A stretch of 64,000 bases of DNA, taken from the NCBI RefSeq assembly GCF_010730955.1, contig NZ_AP022577.1:2976001-3040000 (forward strand), in the 5' to 3' direction. The position numbers and the translations under genes are program-made. This DNA comes from Mycolicibacterium aubagnense. GTDB taxonomy: Bacteria > Actinomycetota > Actinomycetes > Mycobacteriales > Mycobacteriaceae. Below, piece after piece: positions 19,127 through 28,344 of the stretch; position 1 is the first letter of the stretch, and each line of letters starts with the position of its first letter. The notes beneath the pieces were generated by a model that saw only the letters and a list, made by a program, of their open reading frames with translations, made no database searches and was not told where the DNA came from.

Positions 19127-20587
19127 CTAGATTCGCGGATCGGTGGTGGTGAGGGCTTTGCGCAGGGACGGCTTGTCGATCTTGCCGACGGGGTTCTTCG
19201 GCAGTGCCTCGAGCATGGTGATGTCCACGGGCAGTTTGTATTTCGACAGTGACGCCGTCAGATGTGCGGCGATGCCCTCGACGTCGAGGTCGGCACCGGG
19301 ATGCGCGGAGACGAACAGGACGGGTTCTTCGCCATACAGGCCGCTGGCCCGTCCGACGACGGCGGCCTCGGCGACCCCGGCCACCTGGTAGACGACGGTC
19401 TCGATCTCTTTGGGATAGATGTTCTCGCCGCCGCGGATGATCATGTCCTTGGCCCGGTCGACCAGGACCAGGTAGCCGTCCTCGTCGAACCGGCCGACGT
19501 CGCCGGTGTGCAGCCAGCCGTCCTTCAGGGTCTTCTCGGTCTCCTCGGGGCGGTTCAGGTAGCCACGCATGACGTTGGGCCCCTTGATGACCACTTCGCC
19601 GAGCTCGCCCTGCGGCACCTCTGCACCGGCCACGTCGACGATGCGAATTTCCTGTCCCGGTAAGGGAATTCCGACAGTGCCGACCTTGCGCGGCCCATTC
19701 AGCGGGTTGCCTGTGCTGGCGCACGACCCCTCGGATAGTCCGTAGCCCTCGACCAGGGGAATGCCGTAACGCCTTTCGAATCCCTCGAGCAGCTCGATGC
19801 TGGCCGGCGCGGCACCGCAGACGGCAAACCGCACCGCCGAGGTGTCGGGTCGCACCTCCGGCGGCAGGCCCAAGAGCATGGTGTAAATAGTTGGCACGGC
19901 GGAGAAGTAGGTGGCGCGGCTGGATTCCAGGCGCTCGAAGAACGTCGCGGGATTGAACCGGCCCGCGATCGTGGCCCGTCCGCCGGCGAGCAGCGGCGAC
20001 AGCACGCTGACCACGATGCCGTTCACGTGGAACAACGGCAGGATGAGCAGGCTGTGGTCGGATTCGGACAGCTCGAACCCTTCGATCACCATGGCGCACA
20101 TGGCATTCAGGTTCGCCTTGTCGAGCATGACGCCCTTGGGTCGCCCCGTCGTGCCGCTGGTGTAGATCAGCAGGGCCAGGTCGTCGTCGGTACCGACCAC
20201 GGGGTCGGTGGTCCGGGGCTCGCCACCCATGTCGTCGACGTGCAGGACGGGGATGTCGGAGTCGACGTCGCGATCGACGACGAGTACGACGGCGCCGGCG
20301 TCGGCCACTTGGTAGGCAACCTCCGCGGGCACCAGCGTCGGGCTGATGGGCGTCGCGACGGCGCCCAGCCGCCAGGTGGCGAACAGGGTCACCACGAAGG
20401 CCGCGCAGTTGGGCAGCATGATGCCGACGACGTCTCCGGCGCGTACGCCACGCTGATGCAGCGCCCCGGCAGCGCGCCGGACGGCGTCGAGGAAAGCGGT
20501 GTTGTCGAGGTTCGTGTGGTCGTCAGCGACAGCCGGCGCGTGCGGCGCCGCGGCGGCGCGGCGGTCGGGCAGGGAGGCGAGATTCAT
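19127..20587 (-). CDS. Fatty-acyl-CoA/AMP ligase (FadD-type)
   Basis: A 486-residue ANL-superfamily adenylating enzyme. The P-loop-like motif is YTSGTTGRPKGVML. VEGYGLSEGS is the A5 motif, TGDVGRFDEDGYLVLVDRAKDMIIRGGENIYP covers A7-A8 (about residues 365-395), and NPVGKIDK holds the catalytic A10 lysine. It would activate a carboxylic acid, probably fatty or aromatic, to acyl-AMP and acyl-CoA. It is the first gene of a three-gene minus-strand operon with DUF3556 and an FAD oxidoreductase, and is divergent from a PucR regulator. The fadD number and the acid used are not predictable. Confidence 0.92.
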   Translation of the reverse strand: MNLASLPDRRAAAAPHAPAVADDHTNLDNTAFLDAVRRAAGALHQRGVRAGDVVGIMLPNCAAFVVTLFATWRLGAVATPISPTLVPAEVAYQVADAGAVVLVVDRDVDSDIPVLHVDDMGGEPRTTDPVVGTDDDLALLIYTSGTTGRPKGVMLDKANLNAMCAMVIEGFELSESDHSLLILPLFHVNGIVVSVLSPLLAGGRATIAGRFNPATFFERLESSRATYFSAVPTIYTMLLGLPPEVRPDTSAVRFAVCGAAPASIELLEGFERRYGIPLVEGYGLSEGSCASTGNPLNGPRKVGTVGIPLPGQEIRIVDVAGAEVPQGELGEVVIKGPNVMRGYLNRPEETEKTLKDGWLHTGDVGRFDEDGYLVLVDRAKDMIIRGGENIYPKEIETVVYQVAGVAEAAVVGRASGLYGEEPVLFVSAHPGADLDVEGIAAHLTASLSKYKLPVDITMLEALPKNPVGKIDKPSLRKALTTTDPRI

Positions 20588-20607
20588 GTCACAACAATAG
20601 AAATCGA

Positions 20608-20621
20608 GTGGCGTTCGCCAC
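20608..20621. promoter_or_regulatory. Palindrome in fadD/pucR divergent promoter
   Basis: GTGGCG-TT-CGCCAC, exact 6-bp arms with a 2-base centre, 21 bp upstream of the fadD start and 73 bp upstream of the PucR start. A plausible operator for the divergent PucR protein. Confidence 0.55.
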
Positions 20622-20693
20622 CCCGTTCTGCGCCGATTAACTTTATCCGCGGATTTGTACGCTCAGCACAAAGATTGGCCCTACAGTCGGCAC

Positions 20694-21959
20694 ATGGATC
20701 CGGCGGTCAGCGAGGCCAACACCACGATCATGGCCCGTCTCATCGCCCGCCAGGCTGAGGTGGCGCGCTCCGTCGGGCACCGCCTGGCCAGCGATATCAC
20801 CGAACTACGTGGCGATTCCGAGATAGTCGAACTGCTCCGCGCCAGCGTCGCGGGCAACGTCGACACCATATTTCACGCACTGCGCTACGACATATCTCTG
20901 GACAACATCGAAGCGCCGACCGCCGCGCTGGAATACGCCCGTCGGCTCGCGCAGCGCGGGGTGCCGATGAACGCCCTCACCCGGGCCTACCGCATCGGCC
21001 ACGCGCTGGTACTCGACGTCGCGGGCGAGGAGATCAACCGGGCCGGCTTCGCGCCGCAGACCAGCCTGGCGATCTTCGAGCGGCTGACGTCGGTGACGTT
21101 CCGTTACATCGACTGGATCTCACAGCAGGTCGTCACGGTCTACGAGGACGAGCGCGATCGCTGGCTGGCCAACCGCAACAGCACTCAGGCACTCCGGGTG
21201 CGGGAAGTGCTGTCCGGCAACGACTCCGACCCCGAGGCCGTGACGGCCGCGATCCGCTATCCGATGCGCCGCCACCATCTGGCCGTCGTGCTGTGGTGGC
21301 CTACCGACGGTGGGCACGTCGCCGGGCACGACGATGCGCTGGCCAAGCTCGAACAGTTCCTGCGCGCGGCCGCCGATCATGTTGGTACGCAGGGCAGCCC
21401 ACTGTTTTTGGCCGTCGACCAGCGGACCGGCTGGGGCTGGCTGCCACTGTCCGGCGCCACCGCGCCGGACGCATCGGGACAGCTGCGGCAGTTCACGGAC
21501 TCCCACCCCGGCGCGCCCGCCATCGCGGTCGGCACCCCACTACCGAACGTCGACGGTTTCCGCCGGTCGCACCGGCAGGCCCTTCGCGCACACAGCGTCG
21601 CAGTGGCGGCCAACCTGGCCGGCGTCACGGCGGCCGACGCCCCGGGCTTCGCCGCGGCCGCGCTGATGGGCGAGAACCAGGACGACGCGCGGGAGTTCGT
21701 CCTCGCGGTCCTCGGCCCGTTGGCCGGGTCCAGCGCCAACGACGCCCGCCTGCGGGAGACGTTGCAGGTGTTCCTGCGGCATGGCGGTAGCTACACCGCG
21801 GCGGCCGACGAGCTGGTGGTGCATTTCAACACCGTGAAGTACCGGGTCGGCCGGGCCCTCGAACGCCGGGGACGCCCGCTCGGTGCCGATCGTCTCGACG
21901 TCGAGATGGCCTTGCTGTTGTGCCAGTGGTACGGGGTAGCGGTTCTGCAGGCTCACTGA
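20694..21959 (+). CDS. PucR/CdaR-type transcriptional regulator
   Basis: A 421-residue regulator with the PucR C-terminal helix-turn-helix (HTH_30). LRETLQVFLRHGG, YTAAADELVVHFNTVKYR and VGRALERRG lie in the last ~75 residues. An N-terminal all-helical RsbR/GGDEF-like sensory part precedes it (about 10-300). ATG 20694 gives MDPAVSEAN; upstream codons are open but unlikely. It is transcribed away from the fadD-DUF3556-oxidoreductase operon, and a palindrome lies between the two, so it probably regulates that operon. The inducer is unknown. Confidence 0.85.
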   Translation: MDPAVSEANTTIMARLIARQAEVARSVGHRLASDITELRGDSEIVELLRASVAGNVDTIFHALRYDISLDNIEAPTAALEYARRLAQRGVPMNALTRAYRIGHALVLDVAGEEINRAGFAPQTSLAIFERLTSVTFRYIDWISQQVVTVYEDERDRWLANRNSTQALRVREVLSGNDSDPEAVTAAIRYPMRRHHLAVVLWWPTDGGHVAGHDDALAKLEQFLRAAADHVGTQGSPLFLAVDQRTGWGWLPLSGATAPDASGQLRQFTDSHPGAPAIAVGTPLPNVDGFRRSHRQALRAHSVAVAANLAGVTAADAPGFAAAALMGENQDDAREFVLAVLGPLAGSSANDARLRETLQVFLRHGGSYTAAADELVVHFNTVKYRVGRALERRGRPLGADRLDVEMALLLCQWYGVAVLQAH

Positions 21960-22203
21960 CCCGGCGCGACGCGAATAGCGGAGTTTCTCTACAGCGAACC
22001 GCGCAGACGGCCACTTTCTCCAGCATATTCCCAGTGCACGTGACCAAATTGGAACGCTCGGCAAATTGTTTTGTGTTAACCAGCTGCTTTGCTGATGTAA
22101 CGGGGGAACCGGGGTCGGCGATATCAGGGCTGTGGTCGGGCAACCGACATGACCTTCTATCGTCCACCGGCCACATGCGATAGAACCACGATTGGAGTAC
22201 CTC

Positions 22204-22779
22204 TTGACGAGCACCTCAGGACGCCGCGGTCTTTTGGCCGGATTCGTTGCCGCCTCGGCCTTCGCGCTGATCCCCCTCGCTGCCGCGGGCGCGGCTTGGG
22301 CCGACGACGACTTCGCCGGCGACAGCGGCGCTGCAGTGACCACCCCGGTCGGCAACAGCAACATCGGCGGCGGAGCCGACCTCGGCCTGCCCAACCCGCT
22401 CGACATGCTCCCCACCTTCGGCGACGGAGCCAACGCCGGCGGCGGAACCGACCTCGGCACCGGCGGCGCTGACGTCACCTCCGGTACCGGTGCCGCGGTT
22501 GCGACCCCGGTCGGCCAGAGCAGCTTCACCACCGGCACCTCGAGCAATATCGATGTGCCGAACCCGCTCAGCATGATCCCCATCTTCGGCGAGGGAGCCA
22601 ACGCCGGCGGCGGCGCCGCGATCAACACCCCACTCGGGGGCAGCAGCTTCAACACCGGCGGCGGAACCGACCTCGGCATCGGCGGTGCCGGCTTCAATTC
22701 CAACACCGGCGCCGGAGTGAACACCCCGGTCGGCGGCGGCAACGTCGGCGGTGGCACGAACTTCAACGTCGGCCACTGA
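22204..22779 (+). CDS. Secreted Gly/Asn-rich degenerate-repeat protein
   Basis: I do not recognise this 191-residue protein. A signal peptide (about 1-34) with a twin-arginine-like S-G-R-R-G-L-L start ends AAWA, followed by DDD. The mature part is built of about four degenerate repeats, each opening with a version of GAAVxTPVG and carrying GGGxDLG. PNPLxMxPxFGxGANAGGG occurs twice, near residues 58-79 and 116-137. There are no cysteines and almost no charged residues. TTG at 22204 is preferred because GGAG lies six bases upstream. A strong terminator follows. It resembles low-complexity mycobacterial surface proteins, but I assign no function. Confidence 0.75.
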   Translation: MTSTSGRRGLLAGFVAASAFALIPLAAAGAAWADDDFAGDSGAAVTTPVGNSNIGGGADLGLPNPLDMLPTFGDGANAGGGTDLGTGGADVTSGTGAAVATPVGQSSFTTGTSSNIDVPNPLSMIPIFGEGANAGGGAAINTPLGGSSFNTGGGTDLGIGGAGFNSNTGAGVNTPVGGGNVGGGTNFNVGH

Positions 22780-22792
22780 TTCTGCTCAGCAG

Positions 22793-22832
22793 ACGCGAAG
22801 GCCAGACCCCGTCCGGGGTCTGGCCTTCGCGT
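22793..22832. terminator. 18-bp perfect-stem terminator
   Basis: Arms 22793-22810 and 22815-22832 (ACGCGAAGGCCAGACCCC and its exact complement) enclose a GTCC loop, followed by TTTT when read on the plus strand. It sits between the convergent repeat-protein and ABC transporter genes and may act in both directions. Confidence 0.9.
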
Positions 22833-22864
22833 TTTCGGCGGCTCTGCAGTCCCAGGGCGGCGAC

Positions 22865-24769
22865 CTATCGGGCCTGCAGCACCGGACCGAGCCGCCAGGC
22901 GCCGCCGCCCAGCAGCTCCAGCTGGTTCTGGTGCTGAGCCACCAACGACCGGTGGTGGCTGACACTGACCACGACGGCATCGCTGAGCTCGGTGCTCAGC
23001 AGTTCATACAGCGCGAAGGCCAGGCCCTCATCCAGCGCCGAGGTCGCTTCATCGAGGAACACGGCTGCGGGTCTCGTGAGCAGCACCCGGGCGAACGCGA
23101 TGCGCTGCTGTTCCCCCGGCGACAAGACCTTGGCCCAGTCCTGCTCCTCGTCGAGCCGATCACGCAAGTGCGGCAAGGAAACTCGGGTGAGCACATGCCG
23201 CAGCGACTCATCAGCGATGTCGCCGGATTCGGCGGGATACGAAACCACCGTGCGCAGATCGCCGAGCGGCAGGTACGGCATCTGCGAGACGAACATCGTG
23301 CCGGAACCGTCGGCTGGCCGCTGCCACTGCCCGGTCGCGGCCGGCCACAACCCGGCAAGACTCCGCAGCAGGGTGGTCTTCCCGCTGCCGGACGCGCCCG
23401 TGATGGCGATGGACTCCCCCGGCTCCAGACGCAGATCGAGGCCACCGATCAACGGTTCTCCCGCGGGCGTGGACACCTCGACTCCGGTCAATACGACTGC
23501 GCCGCCGGCACTCGGCAGTGCCTCGAGCACCGGCAGCCGGCGGGCGCGTTCGTTGGCCTCGATCAGCCCGTCCAGTCGAATGATCGCGGCTTCGTAGCTC
23601 GCGAACTGACTGTACGCATTGCGGAAGAACGACAGCCCTGACTCGATCTTGCCGAAGGCACCGGCGGACTGGGTCACGTCACCCAACTTGATCGTGCCGG
23701 CGAACAGCCTGGGGGCCTGCAGCACGTACGGTAGCGGCAGAATCGTCTCGGTCACCGAGTAGTTCCAGCCGATCAGCCCGAGCGTCCTGCGGACGTAGCG
23801 TCGGTAGTTCGCGATGACCGCGGAAAACCTGTGCTCCAACAACTTTCGCTCGGCACGTTCGCCGCGATAGAAGCCGACTGCCTCGGCAGCATCCCGCAAC
23901 CGCACCAACGCGTACCGGAATGCCGCGTTCGTCTGTTCGTTGCGGAAGCTGAGCCGGATGAGCGGATGGCCGATCCGGAATGCGATCAACGACGCGGTCA
24001 CCACATACACGATGACGATCCAGAACAACGCCTTGGGAATGCCGACGCCGAATACGGTCAGGGTGCCCGAAAGGCGCCACAGGATCACGGCGAAGGACGC
24101 CACCGACACCACCGAGTTGATCGCGCCGAACAACAACATGCTCTGGGAGTAGTAGGTGGGGACGTTGGGGCCGGTACCCACCCCGGTGGTGAACATGTCG
24201 ATGTCCTGCTGGATGCGCTGGTCGGGGTTGTCCACGCTGGGCTCGACGAACCGGTTGCGGTAATAGGCCCGGTCGGTCAGCCAGTCCGCGGTCAGCCGGC
24301 GAGTCAGCCATACCCGCCAGCGGATGATGAATCGCTGAGTCAGGTAGGTGTCGAACACGATTCGCGCGATGTGGATCGCGGCGAGGATGCAGAAGGTGAC
24401 GATCGCCATCCAAAAGCCGTGTATGCCCGAGTTGCGCTCGGCGGCGTTGTGCGCGCCCGCGCCGTGGAACGCGACTTGCAGCGCCGAGAACAGGTCGTTG
24501 TTGTAGTAGCTGAGCAGGACCGCGATCCGCACTTCGAGGATCACCGAGAGCAGTAGCACCCCGAGCATTCCCCACACCGGCCAGCTGTCTGCGCCGGTGA
24601 AATAGCCACCGGTGACGCGCCAGAACCGCTTCGCCCAGCCGACACGGCGGATCAGCAGAAGCGCCAGCACGAGCACGCACGCCGCGCTGATCGCCCAGGC
24701 TTCGATGACCCACCAAGCCGACTCGGCGAGCTGATTGCCCCAATTGATCGAGGTCTTGAACATCTCCAC
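22865..24769 (-). CDS. BacA/SbmA-like ABC transporter (Rv1819c-like)
   Basis: A 634-residue fused permease-ATPase closely resembling Rv1819c (BacA), a mycobacterial importer linked to uptake of cobalamin and hydrophilic peptides such as bleomycin. The SbmA/BacA membrane domain (about 1-330) contains [28 protein letters not shown] and [21 protein letters not shown]. The ATPase has Walker [10 protein letters not shown], signature [13 protein letters not shown] and Walker [16 protein letters not shown] at 24769 has GGGAG suitably placed; ATG at 24763 is the alternative. Divergent from another ABC gene. Together with the riboswitch at 15-160 it hints at cobalamin uptake, but the two lie 22 kb apart. 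Confidence 0.9.
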   Translation of the reverse strand: MEMFKTSINWGNQLAESAWWVIEAWAISAACVLVLALLLIRRVGWAKRFWRVTGGYFTGADSWPVWGMLGVLLLSVILEVRIAVLLSYYNNDLFSALQVAFHGAGAHNAAERNSGIHGFWMAIVTFCILAAIHIARIVFDTYLTQRFIIRWRVWLTRRLTADWLTDRAYYRNRFVEPSVDNPDQRIQQDIDMFTTGVGTGPNVPTYYSQSMLLFGAINSVVSVASFAVILWRLSGTLTVFGVGIPKALFWIVIVYVVTASLIAFRIGHPLIRLSFRNEQTNAAFRYALVRLRDAAEAVGFYRGERAERKLLEHRFSAVIANYRRYVRRTLGLIGWNYSVTETILPLPYVLQAPRLFAGTIKLGDVTQSAGAFGKIESGLSFFRNAYSQFASYEAAIIRLDGLIEANERARRLPVLEALPSAGGAVVLTGVEVSTPAGEPLIGGLDLRLEPGESIAITGASGSGKTTLLRSLAGLWPAATGQWQRPADGSGTMFVSQMPYLPLGDLRTVVSYPAESGDIADESLRHVLTRVSLPHLRDRLDEEQDWAKVLSPGEQQRIAFARVLLTRPAAVFLDEATSALDEGLAFALYELLSTELSDAVVVSVSHHRSLVAQHQNQLELLGGGAWRLGPVLQAR

Positions 24770-24921
24770 CGGACGCTCCCTCCGGGCGATTGCGCTGTTG
24801 CACGAGTATCGGTCGTTACCTCGGAAGATGTCGATTGAACAATGTCCCAACAAGCACCGCCGGCGATGCCGCGCGCTGCTACGGTTCGGCTAATCGCACT
24901 GCTCACAGGAGACGACCTGCC

Positions 24922-26694
24922 GTGCCCCCTCTTCTTCGCGAACTCTTGAAGGCCCATCGGCAACTGATTGCGGTCATTCTGGGAGCCACCCTGGTGTCGA
25001 TGCTCATGAGCCTGGCCATGCCCTGGCCGCTGAAGGTGGTGCTGGACAACGTCGTCGCCGGCGACCCGCCGCCGAAATGGATCGCCTGGCTGGTGCCGAT
25101 GATGGGTGGCCACCAGAAGGCGCACATCGCGGCCGCTGCCGGAGTGGCCACGGTGGCGATCGCATTGGTCAGTGGCGCGGCCTTCTACGTCGCCAGCTAT
25201 ACGACCGAACGGCTGGGGCAGTGCATCGGAAACGATCTGCGCGTGCGGCTCTACCACCATCTACAAGAACTGTCGCTCGCGTATTACGACACCAACCGGG
25301 TCGGCACCATTTTGAGCACCCTCACCACCGACGTGCAGACGATCCAGAGTTTCGCGTCGACGTCGACGCTCAACATGCTCACCGACACCATGACCCTCGT
25401 CGCGATGGTCGTGGTGATGCTCATGCTGCGTTGGGATTTCGCTCTCATCGCACTCGCCGTGGCTCCGCTTCTGATCATCTTCCTGATCCGCGTCAACAAG
25501 GCGATCAAAACGTCGGTCGCCGAGGTTCGCACGCGGCAGTCGGACCTGCTCTCCACGTTGCAGGAAGGGCTGCAGTCGATCGAGGTGGTGCAGGCGTACT
25601 CCCGCGAGGACTACACCGATCAGAAGGTGCAGGCCGTCAGCCGGGACACCGTCACGGCCTGGCTGAAGACCCGACGGGTCTCCGCGCTGCTCTCGCCGGT
25701 GGTGAGTGTGATCGTCGCGGCATGCACGGGGCTGGTGCTGTGGCGCGGCGCACTGCTCGTTCTGCACGGCGGGATGACGGCAGGTGCGCTGACCGTGTTT
25801 CTCTCGTACCTTGCCCGCTTCTTCCAACCGGTGCGGACGCTGTCGCAGATGACGAACACCCTCGCCCAGGTGTCGGTCGGGTTCCAACGCGTCACGGCGG
25901 TGTGCGACGCCGACGTCACGATCCCCGAGCGCCCCGCACCACTCGACCCGCCGCCCTTCAAGGGCGCGATCACGTTCGACCACGTGTCGTTCAGCTACGA
26001 CTCGAAAACACCTGTGCTCAAGGATATTTCGTTCAGCGTCGAGCCCGGACAGATGGTGGGCATCGTGGGCCCCACCGGTAGCGGCAAATCCACGCTGGTC
26101 AGCCTCATCCCGCGGTTCCGGAACCTGGACGGCGGCCGGATCACCATCGACGGCGTTGATACCGCCGACTACACCTTGCACGGGCTGCGCACCCAGATCG
26201 GTTTCGTCCTGCAGAACACGGTGCTGTTGCGCGGGACCATCCGGGAGAACATCGCCTTCGGTTGCCCGGACGCCACCGAGGACGACATCATCCTGGCCGC
26301 CAAAATGGCCAATGCGGACGAGTTCATCGATCGCATGCCTGACGGCTACTGCACCTTGGTGGGCGATCGGGGCTCGACGCTCTCCGGCGGCCAGCGCCAG
26401 CGCATCGGGATCGCGCGGGCGCTCATCCGCAACAATCCGATCCTCATCCTCGACGAACCGACCGCGGCACTGGACGCCGAGTCCGAGCATCTGGTGATCG
26501 AAGCCCTCGAACGACTCATGGAGGGCCGCACCGTGATCACCATCGCCCACCGACTCAGTACATTGCGTGGCGCAGACAAGATCATCGTCGTCAAAGAGGG
26601 CGTCGTGGTGGAAGACGGCTCGCACGAGGAACTGATGCGACTCGATGGCGTCTACGCCCAGCTGCACCGGCTGCAGTTCGAGCAGTCCCACTGA
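24922..26694 (+). CDS. ABC exporter, fused permease-ATPase (MsbA-like)
   Basis: A 590-residue half-transporter with six membrane helices (about 15-290) and a C-terminal ATPase. Walker A is GPTGSGKST, the Q-loop is FVLQNTVLLRGTIRENI, the signature LSGGQRQRIGIARAL, and Walker B LILDEPTAALD; HRLS gives the H-loop. GTG 24922 was chosen for the AGGAGA nine bases upstream. It should homodimerise and export a hydrophobic compound, lipid or drug. It starts 152 bp from the divergent BacA-like gene; shared regulation is possible but no operator was seen. Confidence 0.92.
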   Translation: MPPLLRELLKAHRQLIAVILGATLVSMLMSLAMPWPLKVVLDNVVAGDPPPKWIAWLVPMMGGHQKAHIAAAAGVATVAIALVSGAAFYVASYTTERLGQCIGNDLRVRLYHHLQELSLAYYDTNRVGTILSTLTTDVQTIQSFASTSTLNMLTDTMTLVAMVVVMLMLRWDFALIALAVAPLLIIFLIRVNKAIKTSVAEVRTRQSDLLSTLQEGLQSIEVVQAYSREDYTDQKVQAVSRDTVTAWLKTRRVSALLSPVVSVIVAACTGLVLWRGALLVLHGGMTAGALTVFLSYLARFFQPVRTLSQMTNTLAQVSVGFQRVTAVCDADVTIPERPAPLDPPPFKGAITFDHVSFSYDSKTPVLKDISFSVEPGQMVGIVGPTGSGKSTLVSLIPRFRNLDGGRITIDGVDTADYTLHGLRTQIGFVLQNTVLLRGTIRENIAFGCPDATEDDIILAAKMANADEFIDRMPDGYCTLVGDRGSTLSGGQRQRIGIARALIRNNPILILDEPTAALDAESEHLVIEALERLMEGRTVITIAHRLSTLRGADKIIVVKEGVVVEDGSHEELMRLDGVYAQLHRLQFEQSH

Positions 26695-26887
26695 CCCGGG
26701 CCGCTACGCAGCGCTCAGCGGCAGTCGTCGGCCAGCCAAACGTCAGGTGAACGGTTGGTATGCGCCACGTCGCGGCGGCCGGGGTCGGCTCAAACCCCGC
26801 GCGAAACCCGTTGCTGTTGTTTAACATCGGCTTGTCCACCGACTGGTTGGAATTCTCTTCGACAATCACATATCTAAGGAGCGTGCG

Positions 26888-27640
26888 ATGCTGGTAATGC
26901 GTGACCATGATGTTGAGGATTACGAGGCGTTGCGCGACATGGACGCCACCGACGTCGGCGAATTGCGCGCCGACGACCAGGCCTGCCTCGAGGACCTGGG
27001 CAAGTATCTGGTGACCACCGAGGCGTGGCAGCGTTTCGGAATCTGGTTGCTGCACAAGCACTTCAACCCCGAGCCCGGCGAGGTGTTCGTCGAACACCTC
27101 GTGCGTTCTCCGCGCGGGACCAAGACCTCGCCGATCGACCGTTCGGCATTATCCGACCTGAGCGGCACCGCGTTCCGGTTCGACGAGTCGGCAGCGAGTG
27201 GACTGGGTCTCGTCGGCATGGAGTTCGCCGAGCCCGACGACTTCGGTGACACCGAGCCGCTGTCCGACGACGACGCGATCGTCCTGGCCGGCATCGCCGA
27301 GCGGCTGCACGCTCACGACAAGACCGAGCGCTTCGGGGTGCGGCTGATCCGCAACCCGCTCGGGCTGACCGAGAACGAGCTGCTGCACGAGACCAGCGAC
27401 TCCGGCGACCGCTCGATGAACTGCACCGTCGGTGACCGTGCCGAGGTACTCGTCGAGCAGAACATCATCCAGACCGCGTGGAAGTGGCGGGTGGTGCACG
27501 GTGGACCGGAGACCATCGTGATGCAGGACTGCACCGCCGGCTGCGTCCGGGTCGGCGAAGGCCACGACATCTCGCACACCGCATCGGGTACCGACGACTT
27601 CGACAACCCGACCGAGGGCGGGCCTGACAACCCGTTCTGA
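26888..27640 (+). CDS. Unknown acidic protein with internal duplication
   Basis: I do not recognise this 250-residue cytoplasmic protein. It is strongly acidic, has no signal peptide or membrane segment, and two parts look duplicated. Residues about 36-70 contain QRFGIWLLHKHFNPEPGEVFVE and about 135-168 contain ERFGVRLIRNPLGLTENELLHE, sharing RFG(I/V)xL and a following E(V/L)(F/L)xE. The C-terminal part has QTAWKWRVVHGG and a CTAGC pair of cysteines before an acidic tail. A good AAGGAG lies seven bases before ATG 26888. The 190-bp upstream gap shows no known motif. A two-tier hairpin follows the stop. Confidence 0.75.
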   Translation: MLVMRDHDVEDYEALRDMDATDVGELRADDQACLEDLGKYLVTTEAWQRFGIWLLHKHFNPEPGEVFVEHLVRSPRGTKTSPIDRSALSDLSGTAFRFDESAASGLGLVGMEFAEPDDFGDTEPLSDDDAIVLAGIAERLHAHDKTERFGVRLIRNPLGLTENELLHETSDSGDRSMNCTVGDRAEVLVEQNIIQTAWKWRVVHGGPETIVMQDCTAGCVRVGEGHDISHTASGTDDFDNPTEGGPDNPF

Positions 27641-27651
27641 TCCCTCGGCAC

Positions 27652-27711
27652 GCCGCCGCAGGCGCCAGGGCTGACGACGATGTCTTCCCTGGCACCGCGG
27701 CCTGCGGCGGC
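27652..27711 (+). terminator. Two-tier hairpin terminator
   Basis: GCCGCCGCAGGC (27652-27663) pairs exactly with GCCTGCGGCGGC (27700-27711). Immediately inside, GCCAGGG (27664-27670) pairs with CCCTGGC (27687-27693). No U-tract follows. It lies 12 bp after the preceding stop. Confidence 0.7.
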
Positions 27712-27810
27712 AACCCCGATCGGCGGCGGCCACACTCACGGCGGATGGTCCGACACTGGTATTTCAACTTTGAGTTCCTGGTAGCGCAGTGTCGTCAACG
27801 GTGGAAGAGC

Positions 27811-28227
27811 ATGAACGCGATGCAATCTGAGGAACACAGCCGCGACGAAGACCACGTGGTGACAAAGGCCAGTCCCCGGTCAGTCACCGATACCCTGGCC
27901 CGCCTGATGACCGAGATCGCCGCACGGAACATGAAGGTTTTCTCCGTCATCGACCACAGCGGCGAAGCTGCCGAGGTCGGGCTCGAAATGCGCGACACCA
28001 AACTTGTCGTCTTCGGCAGTCCCCTTGGCGGCACCCCGGTGATGGTGGCCAATCCGCTCGCAGCACTCGATCTACCCCTGAAAATTCTGGTGTGGAGCGA
28101 CGGGACCGCCACAAAGATCAGCTACACCGCGCCGAGAGCCCTAGCCACTCGGTATCGGCTGACCGCCGAACTGACACAGCGGCTGGCCGGCATCGACGCA
28201 TTGGCACAGGCAGTGATCGACAACTAG
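27811..28227 (+). CDS. DUF302-domain protein
   Basis: A 138-residue protein with a DUF302 domain, a small alpha/beta fold of unknown function also seen in TT1751-like proteins. The family pattern is clear in KVFSVIDHSGEAAEVGLEM, TKLVVFGSPLGGTPVM and LPLKILVWSDG. No signal peptide. ATG 27811 was chosen for the GGAAGAG just upstream; ATG at 27820 is possible. It precedes an NTF2-like gene on the same strand by 117 bp. Some DUF302 proteins occur in detoxification settings, but nothing here identifies a substrate. Confidence 0.85.
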   Translation: MNAMQSEEHSRDEDHVVTKASPRSVTDTLARLMTEIAARNMKVFSVIDHSGEAAEVGLEMRDTKLVVFGSPLGGTPVMVANPLAALDLPLKILVWSDGTATKISYTAPRALATRYRLTAELTQRLAGIDALAQAVIDN

Positions 28228-28344
28228 CCGGGCCTCACAGCAACTGGTGAGTCGAACTGCACCGCAATGGCATACGGGTCTGATCGCCGCAGCCTGGCCA
28301 CGCGGGACATACCCACTGGACCATTCTTCAGGACGGAGTTGCCG

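Noticed and set aside
22865..24769. Reading this BacA-like gene as undecaprenyl-diphosphatase
   Set aside because: It has an SbmA/BacA membrane domain fused to an ABC ATPase; the phosphatase of that name is the uppP gene at 58275-59171.
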